DNA of 64,000 bases from Solea solea (Eukaryota > Chordata > Actinopteri > Pleuronectiformes > Soleidae), in NCBI RefSeq assembly GCF_958295425.1, contig NC_081139.1:24224888-24288887 (forward strand), read 5' to 3'. A program made the translations under genes and the position numbers. A model generated the notes under the pieces. The model had not been told where the DNA came from. It did no database searches and worked only from the letters and a program-made list of their open reading frames with translations. The stretch's first letter is position 1. Each line of letters starts with the position of its first letter. Positions 13,011-25,214 of this stretch are shown in pieces.

Positions 13011-14205
13011 CATTTTGCAGAGGATGGAGAGCGCAAAGAGGGAGGAGATATGGAAAATGGAGAAAAATGCACCGCAGAGACACCGGCACCTTCGATAATT
13101 AGGCAGAGAGAGGAGTCGGATATGGGAGACGGAGACCGGCTCACAGAAGGCAGCAGCAGCAGCAGCAGCAGCCAGCAGCCATCTCATGACAAACATCTGA
13201 GGAACCTTTTTCCAGACAGATGTGATCAGAGTATCGTCTCTGTAGCAACGGGAAGTGTGGGCTTTTTCAACCCTTTTTTTTATGACAGGCATAATTAAAG
13301 TCGCCTCAGACCGAGCACAAGTTCCCGTAGTCTTTGAGTGAGTGACAATTCTCTGAAGTCTTTCCCTTTAGGCCAAACACTGAGAACACAGGAATGCTGA
13401 AGTGACCTCCTTTTATCCTAATGATCCTAACCCATAGCTAATGGAGCACCAAACACCAGCTAAAACGATTCCAAAAGTGGCTTGAATATATCCAATTATA
13501 ATGATAGTGTTAGCAAAGGCCTCGTGGAGGCAGTGGTGATTTTCCAAGCCCTAATTATGTTGCGGTCATCAAGATCATTATTTTTCACAAGTGTCTCGGG
13601 AGATGGAAAACAGAACATAATGAGGATCAAATGCACACACAGAGCATGCATTCATTTACATAATTTAGGCACTTTTTTGAGCACATAAGTAAACTTGACA
13701 TGCACGCTGCACAGGCATTCAGAGTTTACAATCTACTCAGCATAAAGATATCATCTTGACAAAATTGCATTTTCCAAAACTGTGCATCTCATTTATTTGC
13801 GTAGCTGTGAAAACACAAAAAAAAAAGAGAAAAAGTAGCGAAAGGGAACCATGACAAAATTTAAATAAGCTTCCATTTTTAAATCTTAGTTAGAGTGACA
13901 TGGATTTGGCGGAAGGGTGTGAATGGAGGAAATGAAAGGTCACTTCATGCCAAGGAAAAACTCTTTTTTGCATGGACAGACTGGCACAGAGAGGAAATAA
14001 ATGCTTGATGAATGTTCTATTACTAACAACCACCGCAGAGCCGATGATATTGTAATAACCATGATTATTTCAATTATTCACCAGTCGAGAGTCGAGAGAG
14101 TACCAATTCCTGATAAGAATGCAATATTTTGTTTTGTTTTTGGCAATTTATTTAAACTTACTAACTTCAAATTGTAAAAATAAATTGTAATAAATTAAAT
14201 TCTTC
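13011..14205. other. Non-coding stretch
   Basis: It holds a CAG trinucleotide run at 13151-13172 and otherwise mixed AT-rich DNA. No gene is seen. Confidence 0.55.
13151..13172. repeat. (CAG)7 trinucleotide repeat
   Basis: Seven uninterrupted CAG units followed by CCAGCAGCC. No coding exon is supported around it. Confidence 0.95.
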
Positions 14206-14335
14206 TTTGCTCTTTTGGCTTCTCCCTTTAGGGGTCGCCACAGTGGATCATCTACCTCTGTTTTGTCACCAACTGTCCTCATGTCCTCCTTCACTTGTCC
14301 TCCTCTGCATGTGACCAAAGCATCTTAACCATGAA
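14206..14335 (-). repeat. LINE 3' end, minus orientation
   Basis: On the minus strand it reads TTTGGTCACATGCAGAGGAG... then GAAGGAGGACATGAGGACAG, ...GATGATCCACTGTGGCGACC and CCTAAAGGGAGAAGCC. This is the same family as 3140-3295 but opposite in orientation. It is frame-disrupted and 5'-truncated. Confidence 0.65.
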
Positions 14336-14384
14336 TTTCTTACCAACCTGAGCTGTCCTGTTACAAACTCTCACAAGGCTCAGA

Positions 14385-14750
14385 CCCAAATGCACGAGGC
14401 CGGAAACAGGAGAATGGTTTTATTACCTCCTTTTCGCAAGAAAACAAAACGCTAAACTCTAAGCTAAACTTGACTTGAAATGAGAAAACAAACAAGAACA
14501 TAAACTGAACTAACACAACAAAAGAGCTCTAAATGGTTCAAACTTGAAGTGGCACGGACGCTGACAACACACGTAAGACGCACTGGCAACAGAAAGTGGG
14601 AGAAGGGAGTATATGTAGGGAGTGAGGGTAAGGAGCGCCAGGTGAGAACAATCCGGGAATCAGGAGACACAGAACAAGGCAGACAAGGTGCTCACAGGAA
14701 GTAGAGAAAACCCCTTACCAAAATAAAACAGGAAGTGACACTGAACTAAA
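14385..14750 (-). repeat. Dispersed teleost repeat, class uncertain
   Basis: The minus strand runs from CACTTCCTGTTTTATTTTGG to TTTGGGTCTGAGCC. In between are TGATTCCCGG, TTCTCACCTGG and GTAATAAAACCATTCTCCTG. The layout (TTCCTGTTTTATTTT... to ...CATTTGGGTC) is common to a high-copy teleost repeat. Whether it is LTR-derived or another non-autonomous class is not settled here. Confidence 0.5.
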
Positions 14751-16839
14751 GCTAGCTAGACCTTCACTTTCACTTTTGCAAATGGAGAGGAAGAACACGA
14801 TGTTAGTTGTTTTGTATTAGCCAGCGGGTTTACACTTAATATATGTTTGAACGCTTTGCTTCGGTTTTGTTCTTTGTTAATAACACCAAGCATAAGGGTG
14901 TGTGTTTTCTCCACATCAGCGAGGTGATAGAGAATGACTGTATCGCATTTTTAATTGCCATGGTTGCCATTGCCTGGGTTGCCTGGGGGCTCTGGAAAGG
15001 TGCAGGCGCAAATATTCGCTAATGAGTATTAATCTAATCACTGTTTGATATAAACAAGGCCTCTGTAATGATGTCAGCCCCCCACCACCATCATTACCAA
15101 ACTCTGACATTTTGGATGAGAGCATTTGCATTTCTTAAAAGAAAAAAGAAAAAACAAGCCTTGACTAACTGAAGGACATTTTTGACAGGAGCGGGGTGTG
15201 GATGGATAATGATGACCATGAAAACAACTTCCATTCCTTTCAAAGAAAGTATTCTTCCCCTGGAAGGGGCAACTTGTCATTGTTGTTTTTTTAAATGTTG
15301 TAATTCTGTTTCCCTGGGAACTGAATGTGCCTGCTGCCACTGGCTTGTGTCATATTTCGAGGCTTGTCATACCTAAAGCGGAGCAACCACAGAAAGCACA
15401 CTGCATTCGCAAAGTCCGCATAAATGTTAAATTAAGTTACTGCACATAGACCTGAAGGAAAATGTGTGAGTTTGAGGTTTGGGGGGGGGGGGGGGGCTTG
15501 AGAGATTACTTATCTGTTGTTGCCACACACACTGACAATGACTCTCCTTACACCGTTGGGAAATATAGCTTCTTCTTATGTGCTTCCCTTAGAAAAGAAG
15601 AAATCACAGGAAACTGCACCCTTGTCTGTCTTGTTTACCTCAGTAGATTGAGAGGGTTACCTCCAAGGGCAAGGGGACATGAATAATGCTAACCGCCTGC
15701 ACCTGTTTCCTCTGGATGCTACGGCTTTAATTACCTCAATTAGCATTTGGGAGATTGTTTGTAAAGATCTGTATCTACAGTGATGGAGCATACGCTGGGA
15801 GGGGATGCTAAGTCATTGGAAAACACAGACAAATTGTCTTCCACCATAACCTTCTGCAGTAGTTGTGACTCCAAGCGTACTTAGAATGAGTTCTGTGTGC
15901 CGTGCCAAGATGGTGAGATGGTGATAACGTGTTGACACATGATCAAATGGGATGCCCCGGTGCTAAACCTCAGTATGTTGTGCGGAAGATGCCGGTGCCG
16001 TAAAAAAAAGTAAGGAAGGAAGGAAGGAGCTGTAATCTGTGATCTGCACAACAACAAAACAACATCATTTGTAAACACAAGCTGACACAAATGTGAATTA
16101 ATGGCTTCTCAGACTGTCGTCCTCCGTGTGAGAGTTTATTAGAAGTCTGCAGGGAGCTGTGCACATTTCAGCCATCTTTTGTTAAGCCAACCCGTCCAAA
16201 GTATACTGCACCGTGATTTTGTTCCCTCTTTACCCAGTGATCTGTATCGTGTGATTTGTCCCCTTTCATTTCCATAATGGCTTCCTGAGCTCCCTCATGG
16301 AAACATATGGAGACCCCTCTCACTGTATAGGATTTGTCCTGCACTAATGGAGCCGAGATTGGATTCTGGCACTTATGTGTGCCTAGATGATTCCGCCTTT
16401 TTAGTGCCATTCTCCTTTGCCTCATACATAATACATAGGGTTAAAGCAGTATTGCTTTGCAGGAGATCTCATTTATTAACCTGAAAGTCTCACCAGGATC
16501 AAAAAGCTCAGCATCAAAGTTTGCCTTGACGTTTCTCTCATCATTAGCAGCAAAGTGGGATTTCCGCCAACAGGTGTGACAAGAATGCTTATCAGAATTT
16601 AATCAGTTTATTCAAATTAATTGTACAACTTTTCGTACCAGAATAAAACCCTGCATTGGTCTAATGTTTGCTCTGAGAGTCAAACTTTACATGGTTACAA
16701 CAGTCAAACTAAAGGCAGAGGACAGAGCAACATTATGGGTTTAAGTGTTTGGACCAAGTTTGTTTTCTTGTGACCATGTTACCACAGTCTTGGTTAATGA
16801 AACTGGTGTCATTCAATATTTCCCTCTCTGTCAAAAAGG
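14751..16839. other. Non-coding stretch with a poly-G tract
   Basis: A G16 run is at 15481-15496 and AAGG repeats at 16013-16027. No gene or clear transposon is seen. Confidence 0.5.
15481..15496. repeat. Poly-G tract (16 G)
   Basis: Sixteen consecutive G bases follow GAGGTTT. The length is likely polymorphic and prone to assembly error. Confidence 0.9.
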
Positions 16840-17085
16840 ATTTTAAGTAAACTCAAAACATGTTTATTTAGAATGGCTTTTACTATTAAGTACTATAGTA
16901 CTTTATCTCTGTTCTTAAATGTACATATTCTAATTTGATTGATTCCTGTTTGTTGTGTTTGTTTTTCTTACTGTACTAATTTATTGAGTGCTTTGTATTA
17001 TTATTATTTGTTTTGTCTGAAGCACTTTCAGTATTTTGTAGATATTGTAAAGTGCTATATAAATAAACATTGATTGCTTGAAAAG
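16840..17085 (+). repeat. LINE 3'UTR tail
   Basis: The segment ends in AAGTGCTATATAAATAAACA after CTGAAGCACTTTCAGTATT, the typical AAAGTGCTATATAAATAAA end of a teleost LINE. It also carries TTTATTTAGAATGGCTTTTA as in the relic at 3670. No coding part remains. Confidence 0.6.
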
Positions 17086-18700
17086 ACCAAAATCAACAAC
17101 GAATTGATCTTGATAACATGTAAACAAAGTGCTGCAAAAACAGGTACAAATATATAAGCTAAATCAGAAATAAACGACCTGAGATAAACAAAAAAAAAGC
17201 ATCATCAGACAAAACCAAAGTGTCTTGTTGGAGCAGGGATGAAAACGCTCTCTGACCCAAGACAGAGTTCTCAATGTCCGTTACTATGTTATTGGCATTG
17301 TGGCTATTGTGATTTGTCATTGGTCCCTAATGTCTCGCAGTGGACAGGAAGGATTAAAACGAGGATACACAAATCAATCATGTGACCAATTTTCATCTGA
17401 ACTGGTTCAGCGAGTGTCTTTCACGTGGTTGTGATTCATGGACACACAATCTATCAACAGAAAAAAAACACAGGCAAAGAACTGTAGCCAGTTCCAACTT
17501 AATGTGTTTTCTCACTCACTCACACACACACACACACAAATAGCCACTGTTTTTAAGGGGAATGCCAGAAGCTTCGGTAAATATTCAGCACTTCATACAT
17601 GTGTATTAATCCTCAGCTCACACTCGTACCCAATAAATGCAAATTCTGTTTGGGTAATGTTTGCTAAAAAATACACCGCACAGCTGTTTAAGAAGATTAC
17701 CGAGCCTTTCTTAAAAGAAAAAAAGAAAAAAGAACGTGTGACCTGTTTTTAAAGGTTTCCGTCTTCAGTAGAAACCGGTTTGCTTGCGGCTGAGACATGA
17801 GCAGGGTTACAAAATTAGACGGAAGCAACAGTCTGACAAACACATACATTGTTGGCTATGGGTTTTTCGGAGATAGGAAAAACATACTTGGATTTTAAAC
17901 AAGTTGGGTTAACTCAAGTGTTATTAATCTGTTTCTAATTGAATTAAAACTTATCAGGGAAAAAAAGGAAACACTTTTTAGAATTGTTCATGTGCAATTT
18001 AAACAATTTAAAAAACATGTAGTATTAAAACTGACATTGTTTATGTTCAAAAAGACTGAACACAATGCAGCTTTAACTCACTGAAGCAGTCAGTAGCTGC
18101 ACCTGCATGTTCTGGATGTAATGGCCTCCATCTTGTCTACATTTCCACCAGCGTGTGTACGACAGGAGGAGGTCTTCCAAAACATCCCTTGCCCTCAGTC
18201 CGACCTGAACTCAAGGTAGTATGAGCCCAGAGCAATTACCGCTCTCTCTACATACCTCTCTGACTCCGTCTCTCCCTCAGAGGGAGGCACATCTCAATAA
18301 GTTATTTCATTATCTCACGAGCTCTGCTTTCTCCCTCTCTCTGCTTTGTTTTTCTATCTCCCAGTAAACATTGATTCCTTCAGGAGGTCACACAGAAGGG
18401 TATGGGGATTATCTACTCAATAGAGGGCATTCCAGAAATGATTTGCAGCCACTGTTTGATATAATAATCGGCAGCATTTGTAGGCTATTTGCTAAATGAG
18501 TTTGTTTTAGTCATTGCACTTTAATTTATTATAAGGGAAAATAATGTACCCTTGGTTTTCCTTTAAATCAGGGAACTCAATTTGCTGGTGTGAGGTTAGT
18601 CCGGGGTTGTAGATCAGGCTAATCAGGACAGTTGAAAAGAATTAGAGAACACAGGCTACAGTCAAATGGTTGAATATGTCGAAACGGTCAATAACACCGT
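17086..18700. other. Non-coding stretch
   Basis: A CA run lies at 17520-17538. The rest is mixed DNA with pyrimidine-rich parts around 18240-18360. No gene is seen. Confidence 0.5.
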
Positions 18701-18910
18701 TAAAGGTCCAATGACATGCTGCTTTTTGGATGCTTTTATATTGGGGTTCAGATGCAAAACCTTCTAAATCCATTTTCTAAAACGACCAAAAAGTGTACTT
18801 ATTTCTTTCTTCATTTTTAGTTCCAATCAGCAGTTATAGGCTATTTTAGTTGTTAGATGTTAATGCAGTACAAACATCCCCACTGGTATTGGACTTAAAC
18901 CATGATGTAG
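18701..18910 (+). repeat. Dispersed repeat starting TTAAAGGTCCAATGACATG
   Basis: The start TTAAAGGTCCAATGACATGC and then TTTTTGGATGCTTTTATATT match a high-copy teleost repeat (AAAGGTCCCATGACATGGTG...TTTGGATGCTTTTATA). The class is uncertain and the right end is not defined. Confidence 0.5.
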
Positions 18911-19299
18911 GGCTCCAGATATTTTTGTTATTTCATCGCATGGTTTAATGACTTTTCAAGTGGAAATGAATAGTCACTGCTGAATGTGAGGACGCACAAA
19001 AAAAAGAATCAGCCTTTGATTGTGTTATAATTTAGAGAGTGAAGTGTTATCATAATGAGCAGTAATTTGTAATCCCGGGACAAAAGTGTTATTTTTTCCT
19101 CTCTCGTCGTACTGGCTCATATGGAGCATTACTGTGGTAAACAGTTTAAGTGAAGCTAATGATGTAAACATTCATGCAGGTAAAGTTTAACTGTGTTATT
19201 ATTACAAATAGAAGTTGGGTAATTAGGATGATTTTATTTATGAAGTGACTTTTATTCAGTGATTGTGATTCCCTCTGAATTTGCATGTGTTGGTGCCTT

Positions 19300-19575
19300 T
19301 GATCACGCGAGTTGAGTTATCAGTGGAGGCCACGCGGCGCGGTCTGCGGCACTCTGTGGTTTTGTGAAACAGTGCTAGAGAGTGCACGTGTGCATACAGT
19401 GGGACTGTGAGCTCTTCAAAGTGGATGTTCCTGCGTGTCTCCGTCCTCTCCCGGTCCGACCCTGTAGTGCTTTGATTTGAGCGCGGTGATCCGGCTAAGA
19501 CTCGGAGCAAATACACGGATTAGGCCGCAGCAGTGCAGATAACACTCTGATCAAAGTGGCCCCGCTGCTCCGACA
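19300..19575. promoter_or_regulatory. CpG-rich patch, possible promoter or enhancer
   Basis: This stretch is visibly richer in CG dinucleotides (ACGCGGCGCGGTCTGCGG, CGGTCCGACC, GAGCGCGGTGATCCGG) than the surrounding AT-rich DNA. No exon of a known gene could be attached, so a promoter role is a guess. Confidence 0.3.
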
Positions 19576-20795
19576 GGCACAGAGAGGAAAATATGTTAAA
19601 GGAAGAGGGCACTGCACACAAACACACAGCAAGTCACACTTTTTGTTTTTTATCTGCACTAACAGACAAACAAACAGACACAGGAGATGGTTCTGCCTTA
19701 TTTTCTTATTTTTTTCCAGCTGCCTTTGCTGCTGATCGCTCGGCAAAAAATTCACTCCAATCAGTTCAGGCCGAGTCCGTCCCCTGGGTCACTGAGACAA
19801 ATAACAAAATCCTCCTCTTCCCTAATGGGCCACACTCACTCTACCGTCTTCGCTCACATATTGTCTTCGTTTTATCTCAGTATTTCTTCACTTAATTGCT
19901 CTTAAAACAGACTCATGATTTAAAAACACTGAGCATTTTCTCCGATGTGACCTGATTAATCCTCATCTCAGGACTGTTTTTCCCTCATAGCAAGAAGAAG
20001 AAGAAGTCAGTGATATTAAAAATGGTTGTGTTGTACACAAGAGAGGCTGTTCGCCGTGACACTGTGACAGCGAAACCAGGACCCTGAACCCGCGTCATTA
20101 AGTTGATGAATGTGTCTGAATGCAAACAAAGGTCTACAGTTCATATTAGCATTTTTGTCTGGCAACGTCACACAGTTACTGGCGTACAGAAGCTCCACAC
20201 ACATTCCAGCTGTCCAGCTAAACACAGTGACTGAAAACAACCATGTAAAGCCAAATCCAGTCCAATATTGTGTTGAAAAATCCCAACCCCTGCATTTACC
20301 GTTGTTCATTATCCAAAATATAACATTTTTTAAAGACAAAGACTGTTTACAAATGCGTGTCCAAACAGATTAAAACCAGTCACACATCTATGAAGTCATT
20401 ATACATACAAATAGAAAATTAATTTTCTGTTTAATTGGGGTCATTATTTTTTATTTAGCGAGGCCACACAGCACTTTTCTTTTTTGGCCCTGACTTCCTG
20501 TTTGGTCACTGCAGATGCAGCAGTAGCAAGATGCTGGCAAGGTGCATTTGTTCAGAGCCATTGATGTGGAAAGAGCTCTATAAACACTGGGCGAACTCCA
20601 TCGCTGTCATTGTTTTGGATATGAAGTAAATGTTGCAGAAACAAGTGAAAGTATGTTTCCACCAAATTTGCGTTTCCATTAGGAATAGTACCAAAATAAC
20701 CAAAATATCATACAAAGCTGGACGTCTTGTCGAGACATTGTTTTCCTTTGTGATGTCATTGATTACAGCAAATATCTTTTGTTATACGCTATAGG

Positions 20796-20851
20796 CCAAA
20801 GTCTGGCTGCAGCATTCTGGTTGTTTTCATAATGCTGCAGCCAGACTTTGG
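20796..20851. repeat. Perfect 21-bp inverted repeat (hairpin, 14-nt loop)
   Basis: The arm at 20796-20816 (CCAAAGTCTGGCTGCAGC plus ATT) is the exact reverse complement of 20831-20851. The loop is CTGGTTGTTTTCAT. The flanks add at most two wobble pairs. A stem this long and perfect is unlikely by chance. It could be a small-RNA precursor, a MITE remnant or a snap-back duplication. Confidence 0.85.
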
Positions 20852-23228
20852 TTATAACTTTTTTTTTGTTTGTTTTACTAAACTTTTAATCACTGCTTTG
20901 CTGTGTTCTTTGGCTTGATAAATACTACTAATAAAAACATGTTTACTGGAGAAAGGCATTTTGAAAATGAGAGTATTTTTTCCCAAGTTGTCTGAGAGAG
21001 TTACGTCTATTAGCACTGGGAAACTCTACTTCAAGTAAATGAGTATCTGTATCTGCGGACAAGAGTATTTTCACCTCATTACAGTTACACACACTCCCCG
21101 TTGCCACACAGCGATACAGTACCAGTCACCATAGTAACTCCTGGAGGAGTTTTGCTGCAGTCCAGCAGCAGAGCTGGAGACTTATAGGGTTGAAGTGCTC
21201 TCCCTCCATCAGCAGCAGCAGCAGCTCATTACTTATCCATGAAAGACTGTTGACCACACGGAAATGGAATCTGAACTATTCACAACAATGGTTTTAATTA
21301 GATTTTTGTGTGAGTGTGTGTTCCTCTGTGTGCGTCTTACAGTGAGTGTGCGTCAGCACACACCAGCAACCTTGAAATCCGGGAATCCCGTAAGAAACGT
21401 GACGGTGCACTTCATGTTTTTTATCACCTAAGACTAATTGATTAATGTTTTTTTACGGCTGATGTCGCCTGGAAAATAAATGGCCTCATCCATACGCTCA
21501 CACACACACACACACATACACTGCTAAACTTTATGTAATTAATGCCTGGAATGGCTCATGTTTTTCAGATGTGGAAAATAAGAGCGGATTAATGCAGCCC
21601 TGTGTTAATTCTAACGCCTGCTTCAGTACAAGAGGCTGACCCGATATAGACGGTGAATCCTATAGTACTTAAAAGGGTAATTAATACTTAAGTCTTCTTA
21701 ACATTGGACCGTTTTCTATGGTAGCAATCCACTACACCTTGTACCCACCAAAGGGTATCAAAGGATTATAGTAGCAGTTTACTCTACATTTAATTAAAGA
21801 GCCCATCGTCACCTTTATTTTGTATTCTAGTTGATGTGTTTATGTATTATTTTAAATGATATATCATCATTATTATTATTATTGGTAGTAGTCGTATTAT
21901 AACATTTCCCTCCGTGAAAACATCAGTTTGAGATGCAGAGCTTGGAAATAGTTCACATTAATGCCATCGCATTACCTGTCTCAAGGCGGATGTCCACTTA
22001 GTCTGATCTTTGAGTCGTGCAAAGTGTGACATGTCAAGGACTCGTGTGAAAAAGAAGCTAAAAGTGTCCCTGTTGGCTAAGAAAGGATCAGAGGGATGGA
22101 TGACAAAGGAAATGGGGAGTGGGGGAAGGAGCGCGCGAGAGAGAGAGAGAGCGATGAAAGGTACAAAGGAGGGAAGGTGAAAGGGAGAGGGAGAGAAAGG
22201 AACAGTGTGATTTCCTGTGCAACAGAGCCCCACAGCAGACACGGGAGGAATGGCAGGTGATCAGGCAACAGAGGAAGGTCTACTGCAGCCGATACTCCTG
22301 TTTAATCACATCACCTAATTCAATGTGGCACAGCAAACTACATTTTTTGTAAAAAAAAAAAACAAACAAAAAAAAACTCTATTCTCTTAAGTTTCCTTTT
22401 TTAATGTAACTTGTCAAAATAATTCCAGGCAAACAATATTTAAATGTTTTTTAAGAGTCGCACACAAACTGAAACTGAGTTTTCTGGGACCGGTCGCAGG
22501 GCCCCACACACCCAATGCTATAAATGTTAAATTATGGATCAATGCGGTACTTGAACAAACTTCTCGTCTGTTGGACAAATGCCACTGGAAAGGGAAAAAA
22601 AAAAACATAATGTCACTGTTGTCTTCTAAAAGATACACAGAAGGTTGCAGGGTAATAAACCTAAGCCTCTGGTAGTACTTTAAATCCAGTCTGGAGCTTG
22701 TTCTATACACTTTTTCTCTCTTTCTTTGGAGTGTAAAGCTGGGTGTTCTTCCTCCTATAATACACGCATACACACGCACACACAGATCACAGCGTCTCTG
22801 TTTAACAAATATTCATGAACATTGTGTTGTGTATTGTTCTTTTGTTTCTAATCCCCACAGGTGAATAGTTAAATAATTATTTTCACACAGTAACTGCACC
22901 GTGTAACCTCAGACGTCGTAGAATGCATGTGTACAACATACTTTTGATATATAATTTTACTATTTGTATTATTCATATGAGTGTAATTGTATACATCTTA
23001 ATTACAATATACAATATAATCATACAAAAAGCTCCACTTGTCTGCTTTACTTTTGGCTGTGTGAAGGAATCTATCAGTGTTAAACAATCTAACAGTAATT
23101 CATTTGATGACAATGAGATTTGTTTTTTTTAAATTGGTGAGAGTCAAAAGATTCACAGATTATTTACTTTTCACCTTTTACTCCATATTAGAGTTAGGGC
23201 ACTGAGGTCTGGGGGAACACACACATCA

Positions 23229-23560
23229 TATATTATTATTATTATAATAATAATAAACTTTATTTGTATAGCACCTTTTATACAAGGTTTGCAGCATGCT
23301 TCACAATAAAAGAAAAATAGCATTTCAAAAGCAAATACAACAACAAAACACAACACAGGGTAGAATGAAGAGGAAAAGTCTAAAGTATCAAAGTAAAAAA
23401 CTAACTTTATCTTAAATAATACAAAAGATACAAATTAAAATGAGAGAAGAGCAATGTGATAAAAGGATAAAAAGATAGCAAGTCAAGTCTATAAAAATGA
23501 CTTTTAGGAAGTGATTTAAAAGATGACACTGATCATCACTACAGAAAAGAGCAACAACAT
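23229..23560 (-). repeat. Dispersed repeat with AAAGGTGCTATACAAATAAA tail, minus orientation
   Basis: The minus strand ends AAAGGTGCTATACAAATAAA followed by GTTTATTATTATTATAATAA, a retroposon-style tail with an ATT microsatellite. The body, with AAATGACTTTTAGGAAGTGATTTAAAAGATG near 23500 on the plus strand, matches a common teleost retroposon 3' region. No coding sequence is seen. Confidence 0.6.
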
Positions 23561-24537
23561 TCAACATTCATGTGGGAGAACATATTAACACCCTGTACAT
23601 CAAATCTCGGGTGCTAAAGTTTGTGAATCTAGTGGATAAATAAATATGATTCATTATGTTTAAAGACAGAAAGAAATCAGGAATTACCTGAAAGTTTGCA
23701 GACTTATCACATTCCACATTTGACGAAGATTACTGGAGAAAATCTTATTTCTGATGTTTGTTTGCACACTTCACTGTGTGTATGGGGTGAAACTCCAATA
23801 TTATTGTTATTCATTGTATTTTTGAAGATATTTGGAAACTTGTAAATGGACTAGGCAAAAAAATAATCATAAATGAAATGAAAAGTCAATCAACTCTGAG
23901 AGAGAACACTCTTTACTTGATGTCCTGCTGATGTTATTAGACTGTACACATGACAACACTGCAATAATCATTTTGATTATGTGGGAGTTTTTGGTGAGTG
24001 CAAGATAACAGACTGTTGCATTACTGGCAGCAGGTGAAGGAGACTCTTCCACAGGTAAACTGATTTTTTGTTTGTTTTTTAAATCATAACATCCTGCTGT
24101 TACTAGTGTTTTCAAATACACAAACTTGAGATTTGGGGGACAGAAAAGGCAACATTATGTCTATACTGTTAGTTTTAAAATTGAGCTTCTAGTTTTTATA
24201 ATATGATAAAAGGGGCATGTGCAGGTAATCAAATGGACGGGAAACACAAGAGGACAGGAAGTGAAGACACCTTAAACATGGGAACCAAAAAAAAAGGGGG
24301 ATTTACATTTTCTGCAAGTTTACCTAAAAAATGTAACCTGAATCAGTAACATCTTCAGTAGACATAGTATAGGTTGCCTACAGACAGCAGTGGTCAGACA
24401 GCAGGGATTTATTTTCAAAGCCCTTAAGGTTCCACTATGTAATTATAGGAGCTTTTATTGACATCATTTGAACATATACTATTTATACTCTATAAAATAA
24501 AAATTGTTTGGTTGTTGTTTAAGCCTTGGCATAAGCC
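23561..24537. other. Non-coding AT-rich stretch; nothing recognised
   Basis: No gene, RNA or clear repeat family could be supported here. Confidence 0.5.
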
Positions 24538-24849
24538 TTTTTCATAAACTTCAGGATGTATGCCATCTTGTGCTGCCATGTTTCTACAGCAGCCTAACTG
24601 TGTCAGACGGAGTCTGTGCTCCAGTCATGGAGGAAATACTGAACAAATACAAACAACAAACAACTGCTTTACAAGTCACTTGTCACTCGTCACTCGTGTT
24701 TGTGTCGCGTGCAAAACCAAGTCACCGCAGTTCCACGCAGCCATGCATGATGACTCCGCCCACGTTGAGTAGGTACTTTTTTGTAGTGGAGATGCAACCT
24801 AAACCGTGCCGAAGCGAGGCGAGCCGGGACCATAGTGGAAAAGGCCATA
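24538..24849 (-). mobile_element. Palindromic MITE family, copy 2 (minus orientation)
   Basis: On the minus strand it begins GCCTTTTCCACTATGGTCCC, continues GGCTCGCCTCGCTTCGGCAC, then ...AAAAAAGTACCTACTCAACG and TGGGCGGAGTCATCATGC. This is nearly identical to the copy at 63427. It is non-coding. Confidence 0.7.
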
Positions 24850-24965
24850 GGTGTGAAGAGTGAGTGGTTGTTTGTCTCTATATGTTTACCCTGCAAAGGA
24901 CTGGTGACCTCGCTCTCTGTCAGCTGGGATTGGCTCCAACCCTCCCGAACGGTAGACAATGAGTG
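24850..24965 (+). repeat. 3' part of tRNA-derived SINE-like repeat (family B)
   Basis: GGTTGTTTGTCTCTATATG, GACTGGTGACCTCG and GTCAGCTGGGATTGGCTCCA match the 3' half of the repeat at 55409-56604 and the copy at 49057. It directly abuts the MITE, so one probably landed in or beside the other. Confidence 0.6.
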
Positions 24966-25037
24966 AAAACCAGGTCACGCCTGCATTTCTGAGGGTTTTC
25001 TCTCGATGAAAAGGCCCTATTGATGACATACTGGTTT

Positions 25038-25214
25038 ACAGAGGCAGGAGTTGCTCAACACAGCAACTCAAATCATCATGAAAGACCATCGCTGATTGAA
25101 CATCTCGTCAAACTTTGAAGTAGATGGGATACAAGGAGCAGAAGACAGCATCTGTTGCCACTCCTGCCACTTTATTAGGTGTCATGGGTACCTAATAAAG
25201 TGGCCAGTGAGTGT
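25038..25214 (+). mobile_element. Tc1/mariner relic with close-set inverted ends
   Basis: The stretch AACTTTGAAGTAGATGGGAT...GCAGAAGACAGCA...TGCCACTCCTGCC is a decayed copy of a Tc1-like transposase gene segment. It is followed by CACTTTATTAGGT and ACCTAATAAAGTGGC, the typical terminal sequence of this teleost Tc1 family. The ends form a perfect 15-bp inverted repeat (25166-25180 with 25190-25204) separated by 9 nt. Most of the transposase is deleted; it cannot be active. Confidence 0.6.

Larger units (their letters stand above)
18911..23228. other. Non-coding stretch
   Basis: It holds a CpG-rich patch (19300-19575), a perfect hairpin (20796-20851), a CAG run (21210-21225), a CA run (21499-21516), a GA run (22137-22153) and A-rich DNA at 22340-22380. 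AT-rich DNA fills 22920-23030. No coding exon is supported. Confidence 0.5.

Noticed and set aside
12798..13292. 164-codon minus-strand ORF with an Ala run
   Set aside because: Spans a MITE and a CAG repeat; the Ala run is the repeat read in one frame.
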